Part shown: one piece after another, positions 1 to 11,641 of the stretch
Layout of the letters: every line of letters starts with the position of its first letter
Position numbering within the stretch: the first letter of the stretch is position 1
Program-made: the position numbers and the translations under genes
Assembly: GCF_001680005.1 (NCBI RefSeq)
Contig: NC_033562.1
Location: 1,819,612-1,883,611, forward strand
Length of the DNA stretch: 64,000 nucleotides
DNA from: Plasmodium coatneyi
Taxonomy: Eukaryota; Apicomplexa; Aconoidasida; Haemosporida; Plasmodiidae
Direction: 5' to 3'
The notes under the pieces: model-generated
What the model saw: the letters and a program-made list of their open reading frames with translations, nothing else
The model's database searches: none
Told to the model about the DNA's origin: nothing

Positions 1-102
1 AATGTGAAAGGGAAGAAAATGTGCGCGATAAGGGAATTCATTTTGATAGATTATTACAAAATGTTTGAAGAAGCATATGGTCATATAAGTAGATTGGAGT
101 AA
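1..102 (+). CDS. 3' end of an unidentified gene (partial)
   Basis: The first 34 codons of the window are open in frame 1 and end at TAA (100-102). The readable end is charged and partly aromatic (..FILIDYYKMFEEAYGHISRLE), which looks like coding sequence rather than the low-complexity DNA that follows. The gene starts outside the window, so its family cannot be fixed. A C-terminal end of a PHIST-like or other exported protein is one possibility, by feel only. It could also be chance. Confidence 0.45.
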   Translation, partial: NVKGKKMCAIREFILIDYYKMFEEAYGHISRLE

Positions 103-1601
103 AATACGATAACGATATTTCACTTTCCTTCCACTAAGCAACATAAATAATGTGCTATAATGTTCATATTACTCTTCATTCCTTTTCTTTTATTTCCTTT
201 TTTTCGTATTGTACGAAAGTGTTTACATGTTCAATGTGTAATAAATATAAGTGGAAGTGAAAAATTTTTTCCCACTTCATTTTGATTTGTTGGGATAATT
301 TTTTTTACTGAAGATTCAAAATTTGTTCATTAAATTTTTCTTGTTAAAATTTTTTACCATAATAATTTTTTTTATTTTCTAAATTTTCTTCTTTCCTTCT
401 CATCCTTAATTCGAATTATGGACATATTTGAAAAGACGCTCCTCCAAGTTTTGCGCAGATTCGCGAAGGAGGTTCCCACAAAGGTGATTGGCTCGCCTCC
501 TTTTATGGTTATACACATCTTTCAGATGCAATTCATATGAAGCCGGTATAATAATGCTAACATAAAAGAGAAGGAAGCTGCGACTTTTTCCCTTTTTTTT
601 TTATTCGATTTTAAGTATAATATTAGCCAAAAAAAAAGAAGAATGCCCTACTATAAATTTTGTTACACAGAAAAAGTTGTCTAAAAGAAAAAAAGAAATG
701 CCCTAATATAAATTTTGTCACACAAAAAAATTGCACAAAAAAAAAAATTCGTCCAAAAAAAATAATAGAATAACCATGTTTTTGTGCGCGTCCGAATTTT
801 TACACTGTTGAACTACATAGTATATATTTTTCTGCGAACACACACACATCGGAAAGAAAAAAAAAAAAAAGTAAAGGAGGACGAATGTGTAAATCGCAGA
901 TATGCAGAGAAATTTAAAATGGATGTTTTATATGTAAGAATGAAAAAAAAAAATGGAATAACCATAATTTGTGTGCGTCCGAACAAATGAAGGTGGAAAG
1001 TAAATTAATAATTGCAAACAGATCTTCACTGTACACGATGTGAAGGTTAAGAAGAAACCTTTAAGTTGAAGGAAAAAAGTACTATGTATATAAATAAGTA
1101 TTAATAATGGATTTAAGCAACAGTGGAGTGCGATTTTAGAATATGGAATAAATATAATATTCTGGGAAAAGAATTATATTTTAAAAAAATAAACAAATTA
1201 GAACATTAAAAATAAATGTAATAATACGCAGAAACTCATGCAAAGTATAATAATGCAAATGAGAAAAGTAAGAAAGAATAGAATAAAGAATATGCCACAC
1301 ACCACAACACAACATGCGCGTTTCTTTCCAATCCTCAATTTACCATCCCATTATTCTCCCTTCTTTTATACTCACCGAGTAACATTTTACGTAAATAATA
1401 CATATAAATTTATATGTACAATTTAAGTTTTAGAAAGAAATTGGGATCACTTCAGAAGAGATGAAAGTAATGAATTCTTAAGTGGAAGATTAGGAACCTA
1501 ATACTCAAAATTATGGAACCCCCATGAAATACTAATATTCTCTTGCAGAATGCATGAAACTATTTTAAATTACACTATATGAAGGAAGATGTGTATAAAC
1601 A
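103..1601. other. Intergenic region upstream of KIR 1
   Basis: No convincing gene. Two short direct repeats are visible: a block around 642-680 recurs near 690-725 (..TATAAATTTTGT.ACACA..), and an element around 768-800 recurs at 954-987 (GGAATAACCAT..GTGCGTCCGAA). A GC-richer island at 418-540 is listed separately. The remainder is AT-rich, with poly-A and poly-T runs. Confidence 0.5.
418..540 (+). other. GC-richer island with a 40-codon ORF and a possible hairpin
   Basis: In very AT-rich surroundings this block is clearly richer in GC. It holds an ATG-started frame of 40 codons ending at TGA (538-540). It also contains AGGAGG near 469 and CCTCCT followed by TTTT near 505-513, which could form a stem ending in a T run, as expected of a small polymerase III-type RNA. 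Neither a protein family nor an RNA family was recognised. Confidence 0.2.
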
Positions 1602-2954
1602 ATGGCATCTACAGGCGGAATATTGACGGTTTGCTCTTTTATATTGTGAATTAATAATTCATTAGTATGTATGCAAAGGTACATTCATGATATAGAAAGT
1701 TCTGAAAGTTAATTGTACACAGGACACATACATATATCTGCATACATATTTTACTATTTATGTTTTTATAGGAGGAGTGTTTAAATCAATTACCTTCCAA
1801 ACAAATATATAAAAAATTAGAGAAGGGTGCAGAAGTATGTGGTGGAGGAAGCTACATAAAGAGAATTAAGATGATATTAAGTAATGCTGGTATAGGAGAT
1901 GAAACAACTATTAGTAAAATTATAAGGGCACTATGTTATATAAAGGGAATAGAAAGCAAGGGGGATGAATATCAGAAGGAATGCAGATTCCTCTATTATC
2001 ACGTGGGTGACATATTTTCTGAAACAAAAGGAGATGAGGAGTTCAGGGAAAATATGGAAAAAATAGGTGACACAATGTTCACCCATGAAAATGAATTAAG
2101 CAGTTATTTTCGGTCCCCTTACAGGAGTGCAGAAATATTTGGAGCACTGAAAATAGTATTTGATTACAAAGAAGACGAAAATACTATAAAGGGACAACTT
2201 GAAGGAAGAGGAGGGAAGAAAAAATGCAAAGACGGATATCATAGATATCTGAAAGGTATAGAAGATGCATATAAGAAATTAAGGGAAGAGTGTACAGGGA
2301 ATAAATATGGTGATTGGTGCAAGGAATTTATGAGGTTATGTGCGCAGTGCACAGATGAGGAATATTCAAAGTTGGACTGTGAACTTGTGGATAAGGAAAT
2401 GCGTGAACCTGAACATGCAGCAGACCTTGCTTCTGAAACTACAGAAGATTCAGTAACTTTCGCAAGTGCATCCACGACCCCCATTACCCCTATTGTATCG
2501 TCCACAATTGGCACATTAATAGGATCACCAGTGGCCACTTTCTTTTTATATAAGGTAATTAGTAATTGTAGTAAAATTATAAATAATAATAATTTTTTTG
2601 TGTGCATTATCTTTTTATATATGAATAATAAGTATAAAAAAAAATACCTTCAGTTACATATATATGTGGTATGTGTGTTACACATATTTTTCATTTCTTC
2701 CTTTCCACTCTTAGTATACCAATTTATTTTCTGGGATACGTCGCAATTCTCCCCAAAGAAAAAGAAGATCCGCCAAACATGATTTCGACACCCTAACGGA
2801 CGACATCTCAACATACGAATCAACGTATGATTCAACGGACGCTTCGACAATAGCATCTATAACAGATGATTCTACCGTATATAATGATAGACCACGTGCA
2901 GGAAAAGCAAATAATAGACATGGAAGGAACAACATACGTTACCATGCAACATAA
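1602..2954 (+). CDS. KIR: KIR protein 1 (variant surface antigen)
   Basis: Three exons: 1602-1628, 1772-2554 and 2715-2954, all in phase 0, giving 349 residues. Exon 1 supplies nine residues (MASTGGILT). Exon 2 opens with E-E-C-L-N-Q-L-P-S and shows the family landmarks CRFLYYHVGDIF, KIVFDYKEDENTI and C.DGYHRYL, followed by a Thr/Ser-rich stalk and a membrane segment at about residues 247-269 ending FFLYK at the donor. The tail exon begins Y-T-N-L-F, has a KRRS basic block, then an acidic Thr/Ser run, and closes N-N-I-R-Y-H-A-T. The protein is expected on the infected red cell surface, with the tail in the host cytosol. Its G-D-x-W-C-K-E-F motif is intact. The start was chosen because it is the only upstream ATG that gives an in-phase micro-exon with a GT donor. 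Family assignment is firm; exon 1 is less so. Confidence 0.88.
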
Positions 2955-3563
2955 TATCCATCCTCCCTTCCCTCTTTCAACAACTACACGAACCTGCAAC
3001 GTGTTCTAAAGTGCCTTGTACAACAATGCGTTACCACAGAGAGTATTATTCTCTATGCAATTCAGAAGAAAAATAATAATAATACAAGGAGTGAGCAAAG
3101 ACGAAGAAATATAAATTATCGTTACACACATATATAATATTGCCTTCCTCAAGTATTATAAGGACGCACAATTTTTTTAAATGCCTTGTGCCACAGAAAA
3201 TATGCTATAACACAGTATCTGAAAGAATAAAAATGATAAAAGAAAAAAAGGGGAATGTATATTAATACAGCATATAGTACCCTCTCCCGAACTATGGAGG
3301 GACTTGCAAGTGTTAGGGTAAACTATCTGCGATAAAAGTATTAAGTATAAGAAAAGAGCATTCCAAAATTTCTGAAGTGTAACAAAGAAAAAGGAAGGAA
3401 AGAATTCAAAAAAAAATTGAAGTGTAAAAGAATGAAGCAAAAAGGAAGACGACTAAGAAATATTTTCGAAGAAGGTGATCAAACTCCGTGTAATTAGTCG
3501 GGGCGTAATTTGTACAATTACCTATTTTTGATTAGTAAATTTTTCTTTTTTTTTCTGTTCTTC

Positions 3564-3833
3564 TTATTTCTTCTTTTTTGTGCGCTGATTATTAAATTTT
3601 TTTTTTTCCGCTCTTGTTTTTTTTTGTGCGTTTAATTTATAATTTTTTTTTTTCGCAACATGAATTTCATTGGTGGTATCTTTTATTCTATTTATTTTTT
3701 TCTTGCTGTAATATTTTACGCGCTGTAATTTCGCTTCGTGCGATTCCTGCTGGTCCACGTTGCACTTTTTTCGCAGAGCACCTACGGCAAGAACAGAAAT
3801 CTTTTTTGCCTCTTCTGCTTCCCGGGTGTTAAT
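3564..3833 (-). other. Possible coding fragment without a start codon
   Basis: The minus strand is open for about 90 codons between in-frame stops at 3834-3836 and 3564. The first half, read from 3833, is mixed in composition (EAEEAKKISVLAVGALRKKC, then VDQQESHEAKLQRVKYYSKK) and GC-richer than its surroundings. The second half is Lys/Asn-rich and ends in a run of lysines. There is no in-frame ATG and no good acceptor site with a pyrimidine tract. It may be a relic exon of a lost subtelomeric gene, or chance. No family was recognised. Confidence 0.22.
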
Positions 3834-3845
3834 TTATTCTTTGCA

Positions 3846-4685
3846 CATTTTTTAACTGTGTTCACATTTTGCGCAGTTTTCATTTTTAACTGTGTCCACA
3901 TTTTACACAGTTTTCATTTTTAACTGTGTTCACATTTTTGCTGTTTCCGTTTTACAGTTTTTATTTTAACTATGTTGACATTTTACACAGTTTTCATTTT
4001 AACTGTGTCCACATTTTTAACAGTTTTCATTTTAACTGTGTTCGCATTATACACCGCTTTCATTTTCTTAACGGTGTTCACATTTCATACAGTTTTCATT
4101 TTAACTGTGTTCATATTTTTACACAGTTTTTCATGTTAACTGTGTTCACATTTTACACAGTTTTCATTTAAACTGTGTCCACATTTCATAGTTTCCGTTT
4201 TACAGTTTTCATTCTGTATTCACATTTTACACAGTTTGCACATTGTTAACTGTGTTCACATTTTACACAGTTTTCATTTTAACTGTGTTCACATTTTATA
4301 CAGTTCGCACATTTTTTACAGTTTGCACATTTTACAGTTTCCGTTTTATAGTTTTCATTTTAACTGTGTTCAAATGTAACAAGTCACATTTCACAGTTTT
4401 CATTTTAACTGTGTTCACATTTTTTACGGTTTTAATTTTACAGTTTTCATTTTAACTGTGTTCACATTTTTTACAGTTTTCATTTTAACTGCGTTCACAT
4501 TTTACACAGTTTTCATTTTTAACTGTGTCCACATTTTTCACAGTTTACATTTTTAACTGCGTTCACATTTTTACAGTTTTCATTTCACAGCTTCCGTTTT
4601 ATGGTTTCCATTTTACAGTTTTTATTTTTAACTGTGTTCACATTTTATACAGTTTTTCATTTTAACTGTGTTCACACATTTTTAT
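3846..4685. repeat. Degenerate tandem repeat, unit about 30-35 bp
   Basis: About 25 imperfect copies of a unit built on TTTTAACTGTGTTCACATTT followed by TACACAGTTTTCAT. Unit length varies through insertions in the T runs and loss of half units. Each unit contains ACTGTGTTCACA and ACACAGT, so neighbouring halves are partly self-complementary. Reading frames through it give a monotonous F/T/V/H peptide that follows the DNA repeat and should not be taken as a gene. Confidence 0.9.
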
Positions 4686-4963
4686 AATATCACCATCAGT
4701 AATTTTAGGACCGGGAAGGAAAGCGTACAAAAAAAGTGAAAAATAAAAAGAAGGAATGGAATAAAAAAAAAGAAAAAGGGAAAAATGGAAAAAAGAAAAA
4801 AAGAAAAAAAAGGAATTAAAAAAAGAAGTTAAAAAACAAAAGAAAAAAAAAAAAAAAAAAGGGAAGAAGTATCAACCTGTTTCTGGATGGTACGAACTGC
4901 GTGCGCGGTGTTATTTATGCAATATCGGGGGAGGCATCCTTTTCCTAGGTGTTACATGTGAGG

Positions 4964-5376
4964 CTACATTTGATGATACTTTATATTTCTCCTTTCTTCG
5001 TTCCTGTTGTTCCTTTGCTGCCTTTGTCTCTGTTGTTGTGGTCGTTGTTTTTGTGGCTTCCTTGTATTATTACTTGCTCCTGTTCTTGTTCTTCCACTTC
5101 TGAGTGGTGGTGGTGGTCGCCCATGATATATAGTGGATGCATCTGTGGAATCATCAATTGTTGAAGCTGCCCTTGAGGCTACTGATGAATAATCAGCAGA
5201 ATACTGCGTAGAACTGTCCGTTAGCGTATCAAACTCAGATCTTGCCGATCTTCTGTTCCGTCTACTCCCGCTACTGTTGCTATTTCCAAAAGTGTGATTA
5301 CCAAACCAAGAAGGTAAGAGACCATACTAAGAAAGGGAAGAAAAAAAGGAAAAAAAAAGGGGGAGGGTAGTATGCA

Positions 5377-5407
<31 letters not shown>

Positions 5408-6569
5408 ATGTTGACATATATATATATATATATGCATATGGTGTCTATACATAAGTATATATACATATTTCAAATATATAGTGGTAATTGTATGTACTAT
5501 TACCTTATATAAGAAGAAAGCAGCCGCTGGTAATGCTAATGTAGCTAGTGCGGAAGGTATGGCAGCGGCCATTGCTGCTGCACTTGCTGCGGTAGGTGCG
5601 AATTTCAAATCTAATTTAACGTTCTTATAGATTGTAGTTGCCCCTGATGAAGTTCCTGTTCCGTCATGTGCTAAGGTGAGTGGGTTTTGATTTTTATTGT
5701 TGTTGTTGTTTTTCGTTTCATAGGTATTTTTGAATTCGGTACAATATAGGTCATTGCCCCACTTGGTTTTACAATCATCAAGTACTTTTTCAAATGCTTC
5801 TTTAGCTTGGTTTAGGTGGTTGTAATAATCTTGGTCACAGGAGTTGTGATGAGATGCTAGAAGGTCCTTTATGTGTTTATAATTATAAGAGAAGTCATGT
5901 ACTTTTTCTCTATGGTCAAAAATGCTTTTGCTAATGTCAGTTCGCACAGTTGGGCACTTATTACTAATGCTTATTTTACTTAACTCTGCGTAAATTTCAC
6001 CCATAGTTTTTGAAAAATTTCCACTATCATCCCTCACCTCCGTCCATACTCTATCTCCTAGCCAAAAATAAAAGAAATGGCAGGGTGTGCCGTTATGTTG
6101 AAGGTTCAACTCCATTTTGGGTGCTTTACAATAAGCTCCTACGAAGTTATCCGCATAAGTGCTCATAGTAGAATAACTTTTTAATATTGTATCCAACGAA
6201 TTCTTTACTCCTGTGGCCCCGCTACTACTATCACAAGAACCTTCAGCAGCAGCTTCATCGAACTTCTCGTAGACTTCCTTGAGGGAAGGTATTTGATGCC
6301 AATCACTCTCCTACAAATGTAATGAGAAAAATGTATGTACACACATATATGTATGTACACTCCCATGTATATATATTTTATACACCTCCTTCTCTCTTAA
6401 TATATTATATGTCTACATATATATGTACATTATATGTAAGCATAAATGTAAGCATACATTATAGTATTTCATTCAAGATTTTATGCAAATGAATTAGTAT
6501 TCGCTTAATATTTATATATGTATTTTAAACAAAAAAATTAACCTTTAGGTATGATCCTGATGTTGACAT
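4964..6569 (-). CDS. KIR: KIR protein 2, the only KIR on the minus strand here
   Basis: Exons in coding order: 6569-6543, 6310-5504 and 5326-4964, all phase 0, 398 residues. Exon 1 encodes MSTSGSYLK. Exon 2 starts E-S-D-W-H-Q-I-P-S-L-K and includes CHFFYFWLGDRVW, KVHDFSYNYKHIK and C.T.F; an Asn-rich run (NNNNNKNQN) precedes an Ala-rich membrane segment (about residues 249-276, ending FFLYK). Intron 2 (5503-5327) is rich in (TA)n. The tail exon is the longest in the window, 120 residues: Y-G-L-L-P-S-W-F, an R/S-rich block, an acidic S/T block with a PPPP run, then a Gln/Arg-rich stretch (QQQRQRQQ) before R-N-I-K-Y-H-Q-M. It lies head-to-head with KIR 3 across 3.3 kb. The glutamine expansion of the tail is unusual among the copies here. 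Confidence 0.9.
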
Positions 6570-7941
6570 TTTTATTTATGTATATTTTTGTATACGTGAT
6601 GGAATTAAATTTATGTTATAAAATATTTTTCTCTTATATATATTCATGAATAACACATGTGAAGGAAATTTTTTCTTGCTCCGCTTCCTTCCTTTGTTTG
6701 TTCTGGTAATGATTATGAAGGAGCACATATTAATATATCAAATTACTGCATGCATATAATTAATACAGAAAAGAGGGGACACATATATAATAGAATGGAA
6801 TAACATGGAATAATGAAATATAAGAAGGGATGGCAAAGGAACGAAAATCAAAATTTTTTAACACACACTTTCCCAATACAATGTATATATGTATCAAAAT
6901 CATTATATATGTGCACATATATAATTAAAGCGAGAAATGTATGGGAAGGATGATGTATTGAAATAATATAGTAGAGCAGGAAAAATAAGTGTACCTTAGA
7001 AATTCTTCATGTATCTATTTCATTATATTATTATTATATTTTATATGGAACTGCTTGGAAGAGTACATTCACATTACTATGATTGTTCATATGTGCGCCC
7101 CTTAACTGCTCCTTCTCTTTCTCCTTCTAATTTCATTTTCATTCTTTCCTTTTAAAAAAAAAGAAGGAATGAAAGAAGAAAAGAAGAAAAGAAGAAAAGA
7201 AAAATTTATCCTTCCCCTCCCACATGGAAGATATGCATTATGTATACTATTTTGGAGCTAGCGCTTCCCCACTTTCAAATCTATATTACACTCTCCTATA
7301 TATTAATTTGTTCGTTCGTTCTTTCCTTTTTTTTTTTTTTTTTTTGACGGAAAATTTTTAGCATATGCACTATTCTTATATGTTCTACTACCATTAAGAA
7401 GTATTTGTTGGAGAAATTTGTTAACATCCATAAAATATATAATATATGCCAACTGAGCTACGCACCTTTTCCCTTCTTTTCCTTCTCTTTTCAATATGGG
7501 TATGTACTATGTTACGGTGAATATATATATACATATATGTATATATATGTGTTATATATATGTGCCTATATGCATATATATATATATATGTGCACCATAA
7601 GCGTCATTTATGCATTTATATTTGTTATAGAACGTAATGGTGATAAATTATAATTAGAGGAAGGGATGGATGCAATGTACACAGAGTTCACAGTTTATTA
7701 GTGTTGTGCATGCATATATATATATGTTCTTTCTCCTTTTCTGATGAATTGTGAATAATTTAATTAAAGTATAAAAAATATATTAACATATATTAAAAAA
7801 AAAAAAAATAAAGGGTATATCAAGCAAACTTGTAATGCGATCATTTCGCCTATATGTTGCAATTTCCCATGATTAGAAAACATCAAGGTAGTTCCCATCC
7901 ATGTGTGTGCATAACAATTATGATAGGCGTTGCTCCCAAAC

Positions 7942-8005
7942 TTAGGAACACGTAGACAGAATCCACTATGAGGGGGCCTGGGTGGTAACGCCCCCTGTTC
8001 CTTAA
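7942..8005. other. Nested inverted repeat with potential RNA hairpin
   Basis: An inner pair AGGGGGC (7971-7977) and GCCCCCT (7990-7996) encloses 12 bases. It is flanked by an outer pair, TTAGGAAC (7942-7949) and GTTCCTTAA (7997-8005). The GC-rich arms stand out in AT-rich DNA. No RNA family was recognised. Confidence 0.35.
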
Positions 8006-9204
8006 TTATGCTTGTTCATATGTGGTGATATAAAATTTTCTTCATTATGTGGAATATCATAAATTGTAAAAAAAAAAAAAAAAAAAAAAATGGGCATGCA
8101 CACATATATATGTAAACATACACACCATATACAAGATTTCAGGTCATTATTTATATGATCCATGTGATTATTTCTCACATGTGTAGAACACAAAAACATG
8201 AACATGAAGGATGTTATGCACCGTGCACATGTGTGTCCTGTACGAACTAATGGTACACACATATATACCTCCTACTACTACCTTCCACTACTAAGGTACA
8301 CTGCTAAGGGGCATATTGTTTTCAAGGACACAATGTCCCTCAGGGGGCACACTGTTTTAGGGGGGGATCACTGTTTAAGGGTTGCACCCTACTTGGGGTG
8401 TACACTGTCCCTCAGGGGTGAAGGACCATTGTTTTAGAGGGTGCACATTGTTCCCTCATAATAATGCTTGACAATACGGCTGCAAATATATCCATGTTGA
8501 CCCCCATTAGAGACGGTCACTTTATGTAAAGAATAAACTTTGCATGGTCATATAATGGCGTTCACTTTATATAAGGAGTGCAATGCTACACCATTATATA
8601 ATGGCAATGGTAACTCATGGATGTAAAGCCTCCACTGTTGTATGTGTATGTACAATTAATAGGAGTGCGTTACACATGTTCGCTCATTTTATAATGCTGT
8701 ATAAAAATGTATGCTGTATAAAAAAAAAAATAAAAACTTTCTGTAAAAAAAATGAATACGTACTGTGTACGGACATAGAAAACGAATGGATTAGACGAAT
8801 GGCCAACGGAAGGGCGAGGCGGGGCGGCACGTAAGTCTATGTGTCAAATCCTTTCTATCCATATCCATCAGGAGGTAATGGGAAAGCATTGTACATATAT
8901 CTTACTCTTGAGCCTCGATTCACAAAATATAAGGCAGTCTGCACTTTTTATTTTACATAAGAAAAAGAACCACAGGAAAAAATGTTATTCGAATAGGTAG
9001 GACACAATTTAGTGCAAAGAAGGAATGAAGTAAAAGGTGAACTACAGCGGTCTCCACAATCAGTTCCCCCTTTTTTGTTAAGAATTTTTATGTGAACATC
9101 ATATATAGTACGAACTTATGGGCACACTATTTTTATTTAGTCCCTATTTTTTGGAATTTTTCCTATATTCTACTTGGATCATACATTCTATGTTATGAAT
9201 GGAA

Positions 9205-9396
9205 GGTACACGAATGAAGAAGGAATAAAAGGACAGAAGGAACGAAAAGGAAATAATGAAAGAAGGAATGAAAAGGAAAGAAGGAATAAGAAGGAAAGAA
9301 GGAATGAAAAGGAAAGAATGAAAGAAGGAATGAAAAGGAAAGAAGGAATAAGAAGGAAAGAAGGAATAAGAAGGAATAAGAAGGAAAGAAGGAATT
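9205..9396. repeat. Purine-rich minisatellite
   Basis: Irregular tandem copies of GGAAAGAAGGAATAAGAA and GGAAAGAAGGAATGAAAA, units of about 12-24 bases, all purine plus T on the plus strand. A Lys/Arg/Glu/Asn frame runs through it but merely mirrors the repeat. Confidence 0.85.
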
Positions 9397-9856
9397 AGAT
9401 GCATGTGGAATAATGATTCGTTCCTCATCTCACCCTTACAATTCCATCATCTTCCTTCCCGCTCTATATGTGTGCTCGGAGTAATTAATATACTGCACTT
9501 TACATATATAACTAATATGTGTAACTTATATATATAATTTAATATTACCATAAGTTATATTTAATGGAGGAAGGGGGAAAAATGATATATATTTAAATAA
9601 GGAGAGTAAAAAAATTCCATATATATATACTTATGGCAAAATAATCCAAAAAATGAAATCGTAAGCAAAAAATAATTTGCACATGAAAGTTCAAAAATTA
9701 TAAGTGATAAATCTCACACAAATCTTACACATATATTTATATTCCTTCTGCATGAAAAAATAAATAAGGAAGGCAACTTTCAATAAAAAATTTTTTGTTC
9801 TATGTACAAAAGGAATGTGCCAAAGGAGCATATGTATACACACATACATACATACA

Positions 9857-11641
9857 ATGAGTGGAAGGGTAAGGAACACACTGAAGGGATTGTTGGTCCC
9901 CTCCTTATTCATCCCTTCCTTCTTTACAACATGGACACTTATATATATGATGTATATATAATATTTTATGTGCATAGTGTTTTATTCATAATATAGTGGA
10001 ATTTCAAGTAAAAATGCATACATATAATGTCCCAAATATGTTCTTAGGGGAAGGAAGTTTCAGATCCGCTGCCGTCGAAAATAATATATGAGGAACTCGA
10101 TAGAAGGAAGAACTGTACAGGAGTGCGGGGGGAGCAGGGATGTAACCAGGACATAATTGGAAAAATTAAGGGTGCATTAAGTAGGTATAGTATTACGGAT
10201 AAGGACTTGCCCAGTCATATTGTAAAAAATTATTACACCGCATGTACAGTGAGGAGTGAACTATCGTATTATAAACCTTGCTACTTTTTGTTCTTTTGGA
10301 TATGTACTGAAATAGGAGACAAATTGGGGAAGATAAATCCAAAATTTGGGTATACAATGGACGACATTTACAAAGCACTGCAGACATTCCCATGGAAGAC
10401 AGGTACAAGCAAAGAGAGGGAATGTATTAATATATACCCTCAAATTATGGAATTTAAATGCAAGGCGCTTAAAAAATTCTATGATTACAACTATAACATT
10501 GAAGCTTTAAAGGATAAGCAGGATTGTAATAAATATTTAAGTGATCCACAGTACGGAACAGATCGTCAGAATGCACAGGAAGGATATTCATTGTCATGTG
10601 TTATTTGTACGAGTGATGACATTGAGTATTGTAAAGAATTTAGGAAGGAACACAGCAACTGTAGTGGGAAGGGGCAAGAACTACCACAATTAACATGCCC
10701 TACGGACAACCTACGTGCAGAATTAACGGACAATCTGGAAGGAGGTAAGACAGATAAAGAAATAAGGATGGTTAGGGAAGGGAAGCTAACAAATATATAT
10801 AAGCCAAAAGTATATTATTACAGAAAGCGGAATCCGCACCCTCCCTACACGGACAACACCACCGTATGTTGATAATATTTTCTTCATTATAATTTGAACA
10901 CACATTTTGCATTATATTGTATACTATTCCCCCTTTTCTCTGCTCAAGTAGGTGGGGTGAAGGGTCCGATGTTGAAGGGGGACGTAGATGTAACATTACC
11001 TAAGATGGAAGGTGACCTAAAAGGTCCAGAAGTGGATATAAAAGGTCCCAAGTTAGATTTAAAAGGTCCCAAAGGCCCAGTAGCTCCAACAGGAGAAAGT
11101 GAAACAGCAAGTAGTAGCACACCCCTATCCACTATTATACCACCTGTTGCTGTTGCAACAATCGCATTACCAGCAGTTGGATTTTTCCTATATAAAGTAA
11201 GTAATTAACATAATTACTAATACAAATTATATACATATAACATTAGAATAATATACACATACACATATATTTCCATCATTCATTCTTTCCCCTTTTTTCG
11301 TTCTTCCTTTCTTTCCTTAAAAATTTGCCCCTTCCCACCTAACACCCCTTCTCCCATCTCTTTTTTAGTATAACCTTCTACCTTCTTCGTTCCTTAACAA
11401 ATTTGGGATAAACAGCGGAAGAAGGAGTACAAGAAGGGGAAGATCCACTGAACATCACCACTTTGACGACAACACATTCACAGATGACGACGACACGTTA
11501 ACGACATTATACACTAGCGATGATTCTACGACGGAATATGGAACAGAATATGATACACAATCTACAAGAACAGGAAATAGTAGACAGCAACAGAGGAAAA
11601 GTAACAGCAGGAAGAGAAATATAAGTTATGAACGTATGTAA
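9857..11641 (+). CDS. KIR: KIR protein 3 with an AHNAK-like juxtamembrane segment
   Basis: Four exons: 9857-9868 (MSGR), 10048-10744, 10952-11196 and 11369-11641; 408 residues. Exon 2 carries a divergent ectodomain (D-P-L-P-S-K-I-I-Y, PCYFLFFWICTEIGDKL, KKFYDYNYNIEAL, CKEF). Unlike the usual plan, the ectodomain exon ends early at a phase-1 donor (GGA-G/GTAAGA), and the stalk plus membrane segment lie on an extra exon entered at TAG/GT. That exon encodes residues 240-278, which read like one stretch of the mammalian AHNAK repeat (KGDVDVTLPK, then EGDLKGPEVDIKGPK), then SETASSSTPLSTII and a membrane segment ending GFFLYK (about 297-318). The tail exon Y-N-L-L-P-S-S-F ends N-I-S-Y-E-R-M. Exon boundaries agree in phase throughout. 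The exon 1 choice is the weakest point. Confidence 0.87.
10960..11076 (+). other. AHNAK-like coding segment inside KIR 3
   Basis: Codons 240-278 of KIR 3. The order GDVDV-LPK-EGDLKGPEVDIKGPK-D-KGPK is the signature of the central repeats of mammalian AHNAK (desmoyokin), as far as I recall that protein. Codons are a mix of AT-ending (AAA, GTA, TTA) and G/C-ending forms (AAG, GAC, CCC), so it does not look like freshly captured host DNA. The stretch sits between ectodomain and membrane, on the extracellular side by KIR topology. Confidence 0.8.

Larger units (their letters stand above)
2955..4963. other. Intergenic region between KIR 1 and KIR 2 (convergent)
   Basis: Tail-to-tail spacer of 2 kb. 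It holds AT-rich sequence, a T-rich block (3540-3660), a GC-richer coding-like fragment on the minus strand (3564-3833), the long tandem repeat at 3846-4685, and a purine-rich A/G stretch (4726-4870). No complete gene is visible. Confidence 0.6.
6570..9856. other. 3.3-kb gene-poor gap between divergent KIR 2 and KIR 3
   Basis: This presumably contains the 5' flanks of KIR 2 (-) and KIR 3 (+). There are (TA)n and TATATG runs (7520-7590), an A run at 8068-8090, a nested inverted repeat at 7942-8005, a G/C-richer degenerate repeat (8290-8460, built on CACTGTTTTAGGGG and CACTGTCCCTCAGGGG), and the purine minisatellite 9205-9396. ORFs of 60-95 codons occur but are low-complexity and lack splice or family signals. 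Confidence 0.6.

Noticed and set aside
3738..4455. Chain of Phe/Thr/Val-rich ORFs
   Set aside because: They mirror the tandem DNA repeat and have no start, splice or family signals.
9174..9398. 74-codon Lys/Arg/Glu-rich ORF
   Set aside because: It follows the purine minisatellite exactly.
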